Source: Williamsia sp. DF01-3
GTDB lineage: Bacteria; Actinomycetota; Actinomycetes; Mycobacteriales; Mycobacteriaceae
Direction of reading: 5' to 3'
Length of the DNA stretch: 64,000 bases
Assembly: GCF_023051145.1 (NCBI RefSeq)
Contig: NZ_JALKFS010000005.1
Coordinates: 558,001-622,000 of the forward strand
Shown here: positions 25,382 through 33,484 of the stretch, one piece after another
How positions within the stretch are numbered: the stretch's first letter is position 1
Layout of the letters: the number at the start of each line of letters is the position of its first letter
The notes under the pieces: model-generated
The model's database searches: none
What the model saw: only the letters and a program-made list of their open reading frames with translations
What the model was told of the DNA's origin: nothing
Translations under genes and position numbers: made by a program

Positions 25382-25565
25382 CTGCTTCTGGGTCAGCCCG
25401 AGGCGCTTCCCCCCAACGGTGCCATTGTGGAAGTCCAGCACTGGGCACTCGAGCACCTCGATGAACCGCTCGGTGTTGATCGCCTGGCTACACACGCCAG
25501 GATGAGCCGGCGCAGTTTCATCCGGAAGATGAACAGAACCGCGGGCAGGACAGCCGCGAGCCGGT
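25382..25565 (+). pseudogene. Remnant of a GlxA-type AraC-family regulator
   Basis: A stop-free stretch on the plus strand reads GQPEALPPNGA, then VEVQHWALEHLDEPLGVDRL and ATHARMSRRSFIRKMNRTAG. That is the linker and first helix-turn-helix of an AraC/XylS domain as in DJ-1/PfpI-AraC (GlxA) regulators. The preceding amidase-like domain is missing, a stop lies just upstream (25379-25381), and the second helix-turn-helix is lost where the frame runs into the antisense monooxygenase gene. Probably a deletion scar; the neighbouring isochorismatase may have been its target. Confidence 0.65.
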
Positions 25566-26683
25566 CAGCGCGCGGCGTTGATCGCGAACCGCTGGTTGCG
25601 TGCCCGCAGTTCGGACTCGGTGGCCGGAACCATGAAGTCGCGGGCTTCGTGAACACCTTCCTGCGCGGTTGAAACCCGCGGGCGCAGCAACTGCTCGTAG
25701 CGGGTGAAGGCGATGTCGTGGGCGGCGCCGGCTTTTGTCATCTCCGACACCAGAGTGTGGGCACCGATCATCGCCAGTGAGGTGCCTCGTCCGGAAAAGA
25801 GTGATGCGGCGTGCGCGGCATCGCCGATCAGGACCACCCGCCCGCTCGACCACCGGGGCATGTGCACCTGGCTGACCGAATCGAAGTACAGCCTGTCGGC
25901 CTCGGCGACAGCCTGCAGCAAGAACGGGGACTCCCAGCCCTGCTCACCCTTCATCAGGTCGATCAGCACCCGCTTCTGGTCGCCGAGGTCACGGTTGTCG
26001 TAGTCGACCTCGGGGGTACGAGCGGCCATGAATCCGATTGTGCGCGAGCCGAAGTCCGTGATGCAGAACATGCGGCCAGGGGTGTTGTAGGTGACGCTCT
26101 CGCCCGGGGTTCCCGAACCCAGGGGAAGGTCGACAAAAGCGGTATAGGTGTCGAGATGCCGGCGGAAGGTGATCTCGGGTCCGAACACGGCTTCTCGGAC
26201 CGTCGAATGGATACCGTCGGCGCCGATGACGAAGTCGAAGGCGCCTGTGCGGCCGGACGCCAGCGCGACATCGACGGCAGCGCCGTTGTCGGTCACGTCG
26301 ACGATCGAGTCGTCGTAGACGAACTCGGCATTCGTGCCGATGGCGCCGTGCAGGATTCCGATCAAGCTGTCCCTGGCGATCTCGACGTCATCGGCCGAAT
26401 CGGTTGCGAACTCGTTGGGGAGCACGGCAATCGGGTGGCCCTGATCGTCGACCCAGGTGGTGAAGGCCTCACGGCCGGACGTCGGCACCCTGCTGTCGCG
26501 GATGTCGCCGAGGATTCCCATCGCGTCAGCGACCGCGAGTGCGTCGCCACGGATGTCGATCGGTGACCCTGCCACCCGCAGTGCTGGTGCGCGCTCGACC
26601 ACTGTGACCTCGTGACCGGCCTTCTCGAGCCAGAATGCAACCGAGAGACCGGCGATGCTCGCTCCCGAAACCAATACAGCCAT
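25565..26683 (-). CDS. FAD-dependent monooxygenase (PHBH-like)
   Basis: 372 residues. FAD motif ASIAGLSVAFWLEKAG (8-23), the DG motif GADGIHSTVRE and the GDAAHAASLFSGRGTSLA motif near 290 define a group A flavoprotein hydroxylase. It uses NAD(P)H and O2 to hydroxylate or oxidise small, often aromatic, substrates. It diverges from an alpha/beta hydrolase across a 135-bp gap containing an ATAGGATCCAAT palindrome shared with other genes of this island, so it is probably in the GntR-controlled set. Substrate unknown. Confidence 0.87.
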   Translation of the reverse strand: MAVLVSGASIAGLSVAFWLEKAGHEVTVVERAPALRVAGSPIDIRGDALAVADAMGILGDIRDSRVPTSGREAFTTWVDDQGHPIAVLPNEFATDSADDVEIARDSLIGILHGAIGTNAEFVYDDSIVDVTDNGAAVDVALASGRTGAFDFVIGADGIHSTVREAVFGPEITFRRHLDTYTAFVDLPLGSGTPGESVTYNTPGRMFCITDFGSRTIGFMAARTPEVDYDNRDLGDQKRVLIDLMKGEQGWESPFLLQAVAEADRLYFDSVSQVHMPRWSSGRVVLIGDAAHAASLFSGRGTSLAMIGAHTLVSEMTKAGAAHDIAFTRYEQLLRPRVSTAQEGVHEARDFMVPATESELRARNQRFAINAAR

Positions 26684-26736
26684 GGTGGCCTCCTTCAGAT
26701 CTGAGCCCGCATCCGATCGTATGCAATTCGGCTACA

Positions 26737-26748
26737 ATAGGATCCAAT
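26737..26748. promoter_or_regulatory. GGATCC-type operator, monooxygenase/hydrolase divergent promoter
   Basis: ATAGGATCCAAT, the same 12-mer as at 29935. The form ATnGGATCCnAT matches the operator I recall for the FCD-GntR regulator VanR of Caulobacter (ATTGGATCCAAT). An FCD-GntR gene lies at 31786. Confidence 0.6.
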
Positions 26749-26818
26749 CTAGCATTGTGTGCGTGTTCGCGCACTCGATTGCGACGATGTTTTCCTCCCA
26801 TCGAGAAAGAAGATCGAC

Positions 26819-27598
26819 ATGTCAGACATCGTGGTCACGCTCCGAGACGGTAGATCGGTGCCATGCGTCGTAAAAGGTTCTGGCGCACCGCTGTTGCTGA
26901 TCCACGGGGCCGAGAGTGATCGGACGCAGTTCGCAGACCTGATGACAAGGCTCCCATCCGGCCTGCAGGCAGTCGCCTACGATCAGCGCGACACCGGCGA
27001 CCAGGTCAGCCCAGATGACCACTACACGATGGACGCCATGGTAGACGACGCCACCGAGGTGATCGAGGCACTGCAATGGTCGAACGTGCACGTCCTCGGG
27101 ACCTCGTACGGAGGCGTGGTCGCCCAGTTGCTGGCGATCCGGCATCCGGAGCGGGTCAGGACACTGTCGTTGGTGTCGACCACCGGTGCGTACTCATGGA
27201 TGAGCGGATTCGCGGAGAAGTCGAAGAAGATGTCGGCCGCAGCAAGGGCCCAGACCATGCTCGACGCCGCCGTCAGCCCAGACGCGCGAGCGGCCGATCC
27301 ATCGCTTGTGGACCGTATCCGGGCGGCCTTGGTGAACCGGACAGCCGAGCAGCATGCCCGGCGGATGAACGCACTGAAAGACCACGACTCGAGGCAGCAG
27401 CTTCACCGGATCGCTGTGCCCACTCTTGTTGCGCACGGCGCCGACGACCCGGTGATCCCGATCGCGGCAGGTCGGGAGTTGGCCGATCACATTCCTGGAT
27501 CCGCATTCTGGGAGATCCCGAAGGCGCGGCACGCCACCGCGTTCGAGTACGGCGACGAGTTGTCCGCGAAGGTGGCGACTTTGGTCGAAGGCCGATGA
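26819..27598 (+). CDS. Alpha/beta hydrolase
   Basis: 259 residues from the ATG at 26819. LLLIHGAESDRTQF gives the oxyanion region, nucleophile Ser lies in LGTSYGGVVAQ (about 97), the acid in HGADDPVIP and the His in KARHATAF. No signal peptide. The fold covers esterases, C-C hydrolases and haloperoxidase-like proteins. Beside a flavin monooxygenase and under a shared operator it could hydrolyse the monooxygenase product, but this is inference. The frame opens earlier (26759) without a better start. Confidence 0.84.
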   Translation: MSDIVVTLRDGRSVPCVVKGSGAPLLLIHGAESDRTQFADLMTRLPSGLQAVAYDQRDTGDQVSPDDHYTMDAMVDDATEVIEALQWSNVHVLGTSYGGVVAQLLAIRHPERVRTLSLVSTTGAYSWMSGFAEKSKKMSAAARAQTMLDAAVSPDARAADPSLVDRIRAALVNRTAEQHARRMNALKDHDSRQQLHRIAVPTLVAHGADDPVIPIAAGRELADHIPGSAFWEIPKARHATAFEYGDELSAKVATLVEGR

Positions 27599-27636
27599 TG
27601 ATCGAGCCGTGATCCGGGTTGGTCAAGTCACACAAA

Positions 27637-27662
27637 GGGGTGCCTCCGAGCGGAGGCACCCC
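27637..27662. terminator. Hairpin terminator after the alpha/beta hydrolase
   Basis: GGGGTGCCTCC pairs GGAGGCACCCC around a GAGC loop, preceded by AA and followed by CTT, between the convergent hydrolase (plus) and permease (minus) genes. Likely bidirectional. Confidence 0.75.
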
Positions 27663-27680
27663 CTTCTGCCGTGGCCGATC

Positions 27681-29114
27681 TCAATCGGTGAGGTGCTCCT
27701 CCAGGTCGTGGCCGTGGCCACGGCGCCGGTAGATGACGGCCCCGTAGATCGCGCCGATGACGGGGATCGCCGGCATGGCGGCGACGATCCAGGAATCGCT
27801 GCCGGTGACGTCCTGGTAGTTGATCACGACGATGACCCCGATGGCGGTGAGCAGCAGGCCGGAGATGGCCGGTGCAATCTTCGACGACCACGCGGTCTCT
27901 CCGTCGAGTCGACCACGCATCGAGGCCACGACAACGCTGAGGGAGCAACCGATCATCAGCCCGATGATCGACAGTGACGTGATGCCTGAGACCGCCGGGA
28001 AGAGATTGATGATGGGGTCGGACTTGGCGATGACAAACGGTACGAGAACGATCAGGGAGATGGCGATCTGAACGGCACACGACACCTGTGGCGTGCCGAA
28101 ACGGGGATGGACGTCAGCGCATCGCTCCGGCAACAGACGGGACCTGCCGAGCGCGAACATGTAGCGCGCGGCCATGTTGTGGAAGGCAACCGCTGCGGCC
28201 AGGAAGCTGAAAGCGACGAGCAGGCTGAGCATCTCATCGGACCATCCACCGAGGTATTCGCTGGCGGTGGCGAAGATCAGGCTTCCTGGATCCTCGGCGG
28301 CCACGGTCTGGACGTCAGGAAAGGCTGCCACGATCGACCACGTCGAACCCATGAAGACCAGAACAAGAAGCGCCAGAGCGCAGTACGTCGCAACCTTGAT
28401 GCTGCGTCGCGGTGCGCGAGCCTCCTCGCCGTAGATCGCGGTGGCCTCGAAGCCTGCAAATGACAGCACGCAGAACACCAGCGACAGCGCGAGGTTGCCT
28501 TCGAACATCCGGTCCGGGGCAAACACATTGAGGGAGAAACCCTCCGGGCGCTGGACAAGAATTGCAATGCCGAGCCAGATGATGATGCCGAACTGGGCGA
28601 TGGAGACCAATGAGGTCACCTGTTTCGTGATCTCCACACCCACCAGTCCGAGGACCGCGGTGATCACCAGTGCGATTGCGCCGTAGACGTACCACGGCAG
28701 GTCGATGTCGGTCATCGTGCTCACTGCGATGTCTGCGAAATAGCCGGTGGCAGCGATCATTCCAGCGGCAGCGAGGTTGTAGGCGACCGTCGCCACGAAC
28801 GCCGAACCGGCCCCGGACGCCTTGCCGAGACCGTAGCCGATGAATGCGTAGTAGGCGCCGGCGTTGATGACCCGCCGACTGAGCACCACGTAACCGGCCG
28901 TGAAGATGGCGAGCAGTATGCCGACCAGGACAAGCAGTCCGACAAGTCCCTCACCGACTCCGAAGGCCAGGCCGATCGAGAGGTTCGACGCCATCGCGGT
29001 CAGGGGAGCGGTCGCGGCGACGACCATGAACACCATGCCGGCGACGCCGATGGTGTTCTTTTTGAGTTGATGTGTTTCTACTGGGCTCGTGAGCTCGTCG
29101 TTGGGGACGGCCAT
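27681..29114 (-). CDS. APC-superfamily amino acid permease
   Basis: 477 residues from the ATG at 29114, with AGGAG about twelve bases upstream. About twelve membrane helices. The N-terminal LKKNTIGVAGMVFMVVAATAPL and the helix-6 region FAGFEATAIYGEEARAPRRSIK are those of APC/AAT-type transporters that bind the amino and carboxyl groups of amino acids or polyamines. It follows a cupin gene (131-bp gap, same strand) and probably forms an operon with it. Its substrate could be the amine or amino acid released by the gamma-glutamyltransferase-like enzyme nearby. Confidence 0.87.
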   Translation of the reverse strand: MAVPNDELTSPVETHQLKKNTIGVAGMVFMVVAATAPLTAMASNLSIGLAFGVGEGLVGLLVLVGILLAIFTAGYVVLSRRVINAGAYYAFIGYGLGKASGAGSAFVATVAYNLAAAGMIAATGYFADIAVSTMTDIDLPWYVYGAIALVITAVLGLVGVEITKQVTSLVSIAQFGIIIWLGIAILVQRPEGFSLNVFAPDRMFEGNLALSLVFCVLSFAGFEATAIYGEEARAPRRSIKVATYCALALLVLVFMGSTWSIVAAFPDVQTVAAEDPGSLIFATASEYLGGWSDEMLSLLVAFSFLAAAVAFHNMAARYMFALGRSRLLPERCADVHPRFGTPQVSCAVQIAISLIVLVPFVIAKSDPIINLFPAVSGITSLSIIGLMIGCSLSVVVASMRGRLDGETAWSSKIAPAISGLLLTAIGVIVVINYQDVTGSDSWIVAAMPAIPVIGAIYGAVIYRRRGHGHDLEEHLTD

Positions 29115-29245
29115 GTCTTCTTCTCCTGGTGAGGGATCTGTCTGTTGGGGATCAGGGCGCACGGAATCGCAGTCGGGCATCGCCGCCCCGTGGTGGTGTT
29201 GTGCGGTGGCGCCGCTGGGGCGCCGATGTTCAGATGGTGAACGAC

Positions 29246-29659
29246 TCAGCGATCAGCGGGTGTGGTGAACGACCCGCGATCGTTGTGCTGCCAAGGCAAT
29301 TCGGTCTCGCTGGGCGAGGTCTCGAGCAGTTCTACGACGTAGTGGGTGACGGTCTCGTTACCCAGGTTGCGGATGCGGTGAGGATTGAGGGGCTTCGCCG
29401 ATCCCACGGTCTTGTAGAGGACAAAGCCGGGCTCCGCGTGCTGCGTGATGCCCCATTCGTCGTCACCCAGCTCCTGCCCCTGGGCGTTGCCCGCTGCCGG
29501 CCAGATGACGACGTGATCATGGTGGTGCTGATGGAAATCGAACATCCCCCCGGGTTCGAGCGTCATCGACCACACGCGCACTCGATCGTTTTCGAAGATG
29601 AGGGTGTCGCCGGGCGTCGGGGGAATGGCGGTGCCGGGACGGGTCGGGGTGTCGGCCAT
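29246..29659 (-). CDS. Small cupin-fold protein
   Basis: 137 residues from the ATG at 29659 (AGGAG about ten bases upstream). A single cupin barrel: VWSMTLEPGGMFDFHQHHHDHVVIWPAAG (about 28-57) has the G-x5-H-x-H-type metal motif with extra His, and a second motif lies around LNPHRIRNLGNETVTHYVVELLE. Either a metal-dependent dioxygenase/isomerase or a sensor. A GTTGGATCCAAG palindrome lies 66 bp upstream. Likely cotranscribed with the permease. Confidence 0.8.
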   Translation of the reverse strand: MADTPTRPGTAIPPTPGDTLIFENDRVRVWSMTLEPGGMFDFHQHHHDHVVIWPAAGNAQGQELGDDEWGITQHAEPGFVLYKTVGSAKPLNPHRIRNLGNETVTHYVVELLETSPSETELPWQHNDRGSFTTPADR

Positions 29660-29724
29660 GTGGGTTGCTCCTAGCGGGTGGTGAAGTGCTGTATCCAGTG
29701 TCGCTGATCTGAACGCAGTTCGTA

Positions 29725-29736
29725 GTTGGATCCAAG
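29725..29736. promoter_or_regulatory. GGATCC-type operator upstream of the cupin/permease operon
   Basis: GTTGGATCCAAG contains the perfect palindrome TTGGATCCAA, 66 bp upstream of the cupin ATG. A degenerate copy (ACAGGATGCAAC) follows about 10 bp later. Confidence 0.55.
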
Positions 29737-29934
29737 AAATTGAAACAGGATGCAACGGCGACCTTGCCACTTCGCGAACAACCCGTCAATAGGTACGCCA
29801 AGTATCGACGCAGGTAGAAGATGTTTCAGAGACGTTACGCCGAATGATTCGCGGTGTGCGGTGCTCGGATGGCCGTCGCGAGTCGACGGCGTAGTGAGCA
29901 CAGTTCGGGTCCTGTATGGCTACTATTCGTGTGG

Positions 29935-29946
29935 ATAGGATCCAAT
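29935..29946. promoter_or_regulatory. GGATCC-type operator upstream of the gamma-glutamyltransferase-like gene
   Basis: ATAGGATCCAAT, identical to the site at 26737, centred 30 bp upstream of the ATG at 29970, in a position to overlap a promoter. Confidence 0.6.
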
Positions 29947-29969
29947 AACGAGTGCCAGCGAGGTTGACG

Positions 29970-31757
29970 ATGCCCTTCACGCCCCCGAGTGAGTTCCTCA
30001 CCCGCCCCGATCTCAAGGGAACCTTCGGGATGTCGGCTTCGACGCATTGGCTGGCGTCGGGTGCGGCACAGTCGGTGCTGGAACGCGGTGGTAACGCCTT
30101 CGACGCAGCCACGGCTGCCGCGTTTGTGTTGCACGTTGTCGAACCGCATCTGAACGGCCCGGGTGGCGACATGGTCGGCATCGTCTCCCCGGTGGGCAGG
30201 CCGCCGCAGGTGCTGATGGGCCAGGGCCCGGCGCCGGCCGCAGCCTCCATCGCTCACATGCGTCGACTCGGTCTGGACATGGTGCCGGCGTCTGGTGCAC
30301 TCGCCGCCGCGGTGCCGGGTGCGGTGGACGCGTGGTTGCTGCTCCTGCGTGACCATGGCACCTGGGAGCTGAGCGACATCCTCGACTACGCGATCGGCTA
30401 CGCGGACAACGGCCACTGCCTGTCAGGACGAGCGTGCGCGGTGATCGGCGCCGTCGCCGACCTCTTCTTCGAACACTGGCCGACATCGGCAGCACTGTGG
30501 ATGCCCGACGGTCGCGTGCCACTCACCGACCAGCTGTTCGAGAATCCGGCGTACGCGGAGACTCTTCGACGGCTGGTCGCCGCCGGCCGGGACCGACGTT
30601 CACGATCGGAGCGGATAGAAGCCGCGCGCACGGAGTGGGGCTCGGGGTCGATAGCGGCTGAGATCGATGCGTTTGTGCGACAACCGCATCGGCATTCATC
30701 CGGACGGGACCATCGAGGGGTCCTGACGCTCGCTGACATGGCGGCGTTCAGCGCCTGCTGGGAGCGTCCGGTGGCCTTCGAGTTCCGCGGATCGACCATC
30801 CTGAAATCCGATGCCTGGGGGCAGGGGCCGGTGTTGCTGCAGGCGCTGGCCATCCTCGACGAACTGCCCGAGGAGGAGGTCGATCCGTCGACCGCTGTCG
30901 GCGCACACAACGTCCTCGAGGCGCTCAAGCTGGCCATGGCCGATCGAGAGGCGTACTACGGCGACGGCCTCGACCGGTCGCAGCTCGAGGTGTTGCTGTC
31001 ACGGGAGTACGCCGCCGTTCGCCGCAAAGAGATTGCGTGGCATGCGTCCACTGAGTTCCGGCCCGGGGTGTGCGGCATCGATCCGTACGTGCCCCCGCTG
31101 GTGGAAGCGGCCGGCCAGGCATCGGGCGGCGCGACCGGCGAACCGACCGTCACCGTCACCGGCGAGACGCGCGGCGACACCTGCCACATCGACGTCATCG
31201 ACCGGTGGGGCAACGCGATCTCGGCGACTCCTTCGGGCGGGTGGCTGCAGTCGTCGCCGACCATTCCCTCGTTGGGTTTTGCTCTGGGAACACGACTTCA
31301 GATGTCGTGGCTCGACCCGGCCAGCCCGTCTGCCCTTCGCCCCGGGAAGAGGCCGCGGACCACGCTGACCCCCACCATGGTGATGCGCGATGGATGGGCG
31401 GTTGCGGCGCTGGGCACGCCCGGTGGCGATCAGCAAGACCAGTGGCAACTCAGTTATCTCCTGCGAACGCTCATCGGTGGCTACACACCTCAGCAAGCGA
31501 TCGATGCCCCGACCTTGCACACCACGTCGATGCCGGGCTCGTTCTGGCCACGCACCTGGGAGCCGGGAGGAGCAGTGGTCGAGGATCGGCTGGGGGAGGG
31601 GGTGATCGGGGAACTCGTCGCTCGTGGGCACCGCATCACCCGCGCCGGTGATTGGTCACTGGGCCGACTGAGTGTGGTCACCCGCGACCCGTCTTCCGGC
31701 GTACTCGGGTCGGCTGCCAATCCCCGTGGGGCACAGGGTTATGCAGTCGGACGATGA
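29970..31757 (+). CDS. Gamma-glutamyltransferase-like Ntn hydrolase
   Basis: 595 residues from the ATG at 29970 (GAGG upstream; an in-frame GTG at 29952 is less likely). GGT family blocks are GASGAAQSVLERGGNAFDAATA-like (here GAAQSVLERGGNAFDAA), GPGGDMVG, AAAVPGAVDAW, and the autoprocessing Thr404 in ETRGDTCHIDVIDRWGNAIS. RPRTTLTPTMV and GTPGGDQQDQWQ mark the small subunit. Family members cleave gamma-glutamyl amides or acylate-type substrates after self-cleavage. No signal peptide is seen, unlike periplasmic GGT, so a cytosolic acylase role is likely. Under a GntR-type operator. Confidence 0.85.
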   Translation: MPFTPPSEFLTRPDLKGTFGMSASTHWLASGAAQSVLERGGNAFDAATAAAFVLHVVEPHLNGPGGDMVGIVSPVGRPPQVLMGQGPAPAAASIAHMRRLGLDMVPASGALAAAVPGAVDAWLLLLRDHGTWELSDILDYAIGYADNGHCLSGRACAVIGAVADLFFEHWPTSAALWMPDGRVPLTDQLFENPAYAETLRRLVAAGRDRRSRSERIEAARTEWGSGSIAAEIDAFVRQPHRHSSGRDHRGVLTLADMAAFSACWERPVAFEFRGSTILKSDAWGQGPVLLQALAILDELPEEEVDPSTAVGAHNVLEALKLAMADREAYYGDGLDRSQLEVLLSREYAAVRRKEIAWHASTEFRPGVCGIDPYVPPLVEAAGQASGGATGEPTVTVTGETRGDTCHIDVIDRWGNAISATPSGGWLQSSPTIPSLGFALGTRLQMSWLDPASPSALRPGKRPRTTLTPTMVMRDGWAVAALGTPGGDQQDQWQLSYLLRTLIGGYTPQQAIDAPTLHTTSMPGSFWPRTWEPGGAVVEDRLGEGVIGELVARGHRITRAGDWSLGRLSVVTRDPSSGVLGSAANPRGAQGYAVGR

Positions 31758-31785
31758 TCGGCGCGGACGATGGGATCTGTGACGG

Positions 31786-32502
31786 TCAGGGTGTGAAGGT
31801 CTCTTGTGATCGGCTGGTGATGAGTTCGCGTGCCCGGCGGGAGTGTTCGATCATCAGGTCCCGGGCAGCGTTGCCATCGCGGCGGTCGATGGCCTCGACG
31901 ATGCGTGCGTGCGCGTCGGCGTTCTCGGCCAGCAAGCGTGGGTCGGCATCAAGTGCCGTCCATGTGAGGTTGCGGGGGATCCGGTGATGCAGCGACGACA
32001 CCGTCGCGGTGAGCTGAGTGTTCCCGCCCGCGTCCAGGATCGTGTCGTGAAAGGTGGAGTTGGCCTTGACCCAGCGCTTGCGAAGCTCTGCCGGCGTGGA
32101 CTCCCCGTCGAGGGCAGCCTGCACGACGGCACGGAAATCATCGACGGCCGCGTAGAGAACCTGCAGTTGAGAGTGGGTGATCAACCGGGCTGCCTCATGG
32201 GCGGCGTGCCCCTCGAGCAACGCCCTGACCTCGAACACCTCGGTCAACTCGCGCAGCGACGGCTGACGGGGCCGGGCGCCGCGGTTGGGGACGATCTCGA
32301 CGACGCCCAGAGCCTGCAGTTGGCCGAGCGCTTCGCGGATCGGCATCCGGCTCACGCCGAGTTCTCTGGCAAGCGACTCCTGGCGTATCCAGGTCCCGAA
32401 GTTGTACTCGCCGCGGCTGATTCGCTCCGCGATCGTGTCCACGAGCTGCTGGACCAGCGGCGAGGTGGCTCCGGCAGGCTCACCGCCGCCGTTCTGTGCC
32501 AT
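31786..32502 (-). CDS. GntR family regulator with FCD domain
   Basis: 238 residues. The winged helix lies at about 12-75: TIAERISRGEYNFGTWIRQESLARELGVSRMPIREALGQLQALGVVE. The all-helical FCD effector domain follows: FEVRALLEGHAAHEAA, NSTFHDTILDAGGNTQL and HHRIPR then EHSRRARELI. This subfamily usually represses catabolic operons and is released by the substrate or a metal-bound carboxylate. It is divergent from the aldolase-like gene, with an ATTGGATCCAGA site 28 bp from its start. It is proposed to control all four GGATCC-marked promoters at 26.7-32.5 kb. Confidence 0.87.
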   Translation of the reverse strand: MAQNGGGEPAGATSPLVQQLVDTIAERISRGEYNFGTWIRQESLARELGVSRMPIREALGQLQALGVVEIVPNRGARPRQPSLRELTEVFEVRALLEGHAAHEAARLITHSQLQVLYAAVDDFRAVVQAALDGESTPAELRKRWVKANSTFHDTILDAGGNTQLTATVSSLHHRIPRNLTWTALDADPRLLAENADAHARIVEAIDRRDGNAARDLMIEHSRRARELITSRSQETFTP

Positions 32503-32529
32503 CGATTTCCTTCCGCAGACGTCTCGAAG

Positions 32530-32541
32530 ATTGGATCCAGA
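32530..32541. promoter_or_regulatory. GGATCC-type operator at the regulator/aldolase-like divergent promoter
   Basis: ATTGGATCCAGA. Its last base is the A of the ATG of the DHDPS-like gene, and it lies 28 bp upstream of the GntR start, well placed for autoregulation. Confidence 0.55.
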
Positions 32542-33431
32542 TGAATGCTACTGACTCGGCCGGTGCAGTGTGGGCAATGGTACCCACGCCCTTCACACCA
32601 GGCGGCAAACGTATCTGCGAGCAGTCCCTCCGCGCGCTGACCCGCGAAATGCTCGAGCGAGGATGCACGGGATCGATCGCGCTCGGGGTCATCGCCGAAC
32701 CGGCCTCGCTCTCGCTCGACGAGAAGATGACGGTGCTCGACGTCGTGATCAGCGCATCGGAAGGCGCTCCCGTCATCGCCACGGTCATGTCACTGGATCC
32801 GACCGTCGCGGCGAACGACGTGACAGCGCTCGCCACACGGTTCGGGACGTCGCTGGCAGGAGTGATGATCCCCGTTCGATCAAGCGACGCCGATGTCGTC
32901 AGACGTTCGATTGTTGATACCCGCGGCCTCAGCAATCTGCCGGTGATGGTGCAGGATCTACCGTCGGCCACCGGTGTCCGCATCGACATCGACGACCTGG
33001 TCGGTGCACTCTCAGGTCTGGGATCGTCGTTGATGGCGGTCAAAGCCGAAGCGTCTCCGACATTCTCGAGAATTCGCCGACTCCGGGAAGACGTCGGCAC
33101 GGTGGTTGTATCCGGCAACGGCGGGATCGGCGTGGTCGATGACTTCCTGGCCGGAGCCCGGTGGGCTGCTGCCGGGATCTCGCGTCCCGAGGTACTGGTG
33201 CAGGCAGTCAGGCGCATCGAGTCGGGCGACCTCGTGGGTGCACAGCGAATGATCGACCCCGTGGCCTCGTTGATTTCCTACGAGACCCAACCGGGCACGA
33301 GCATCGCGATCCGCAAGGAGCATTGGCGACGGCAAGGTGTCATCGGCGACTCGGCTGTCAGGCGACCTACGATGTCGTACGACCCGGCATTCGACGTCCA
33401 CAGCGAGCGAATGGGTTTCGCCGCCGGCTGA
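32541..33431 (+). CDS. Dihydrodipicolinate synthase-family aldolase/lyase-like protein
   Basis: 296 residues. A (beta/alpha)8 DHDPS/NAL-family protein: WAMVPTPFTPGGKRICEQSL at the start, GCTGSIALGVIAEPASLSLDEK, and the Schiff-base lysine in SLMAVKAEASP (about 173). The usual Y-N-x-P catalytic tyrosine motif is replaced by VMVQDLPSATG, so the Tyr is Gln-Asp here. It may therefore be a 2-oxoacid aldolase or dehydratase of altered chemistry rather than a lysine-pathway enzyme. The operator overlaps its start codon. First gene of a possible operon with the DUF1275 gene. Confidence 0.8.
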   Translation: MNATDSAGAVWAMVPTPFTPGGKRICEQSLRALTREMLERGCTGSIALGVIAEPASLSLDEKMTVLDVVISASEGAPVIATVMSLDPTVAANDVTALATRFGTSLAGVMIPVRSSDADVVRRSIVDTRGLSNLPVMVQDLPSATGVRIDIDDLVGALSGLGSSLMAVKAEASPTFSRIRRLREDVGTVVVSGNGGIGVVDDFLAGARWAAAGISRPEVLVQAVRRIESGDLVGAQRMIDPVASLISYETQPGTSIAIRKEHWRRQGVIGDSAVRRPTMSYDPAFDVHSERMGFAAG

Positions 33432-33484
33432 GCCCACACCGCCCGTTACCGAACTCAGCCCGCCCCTACCAGTTGGAGCACCCG

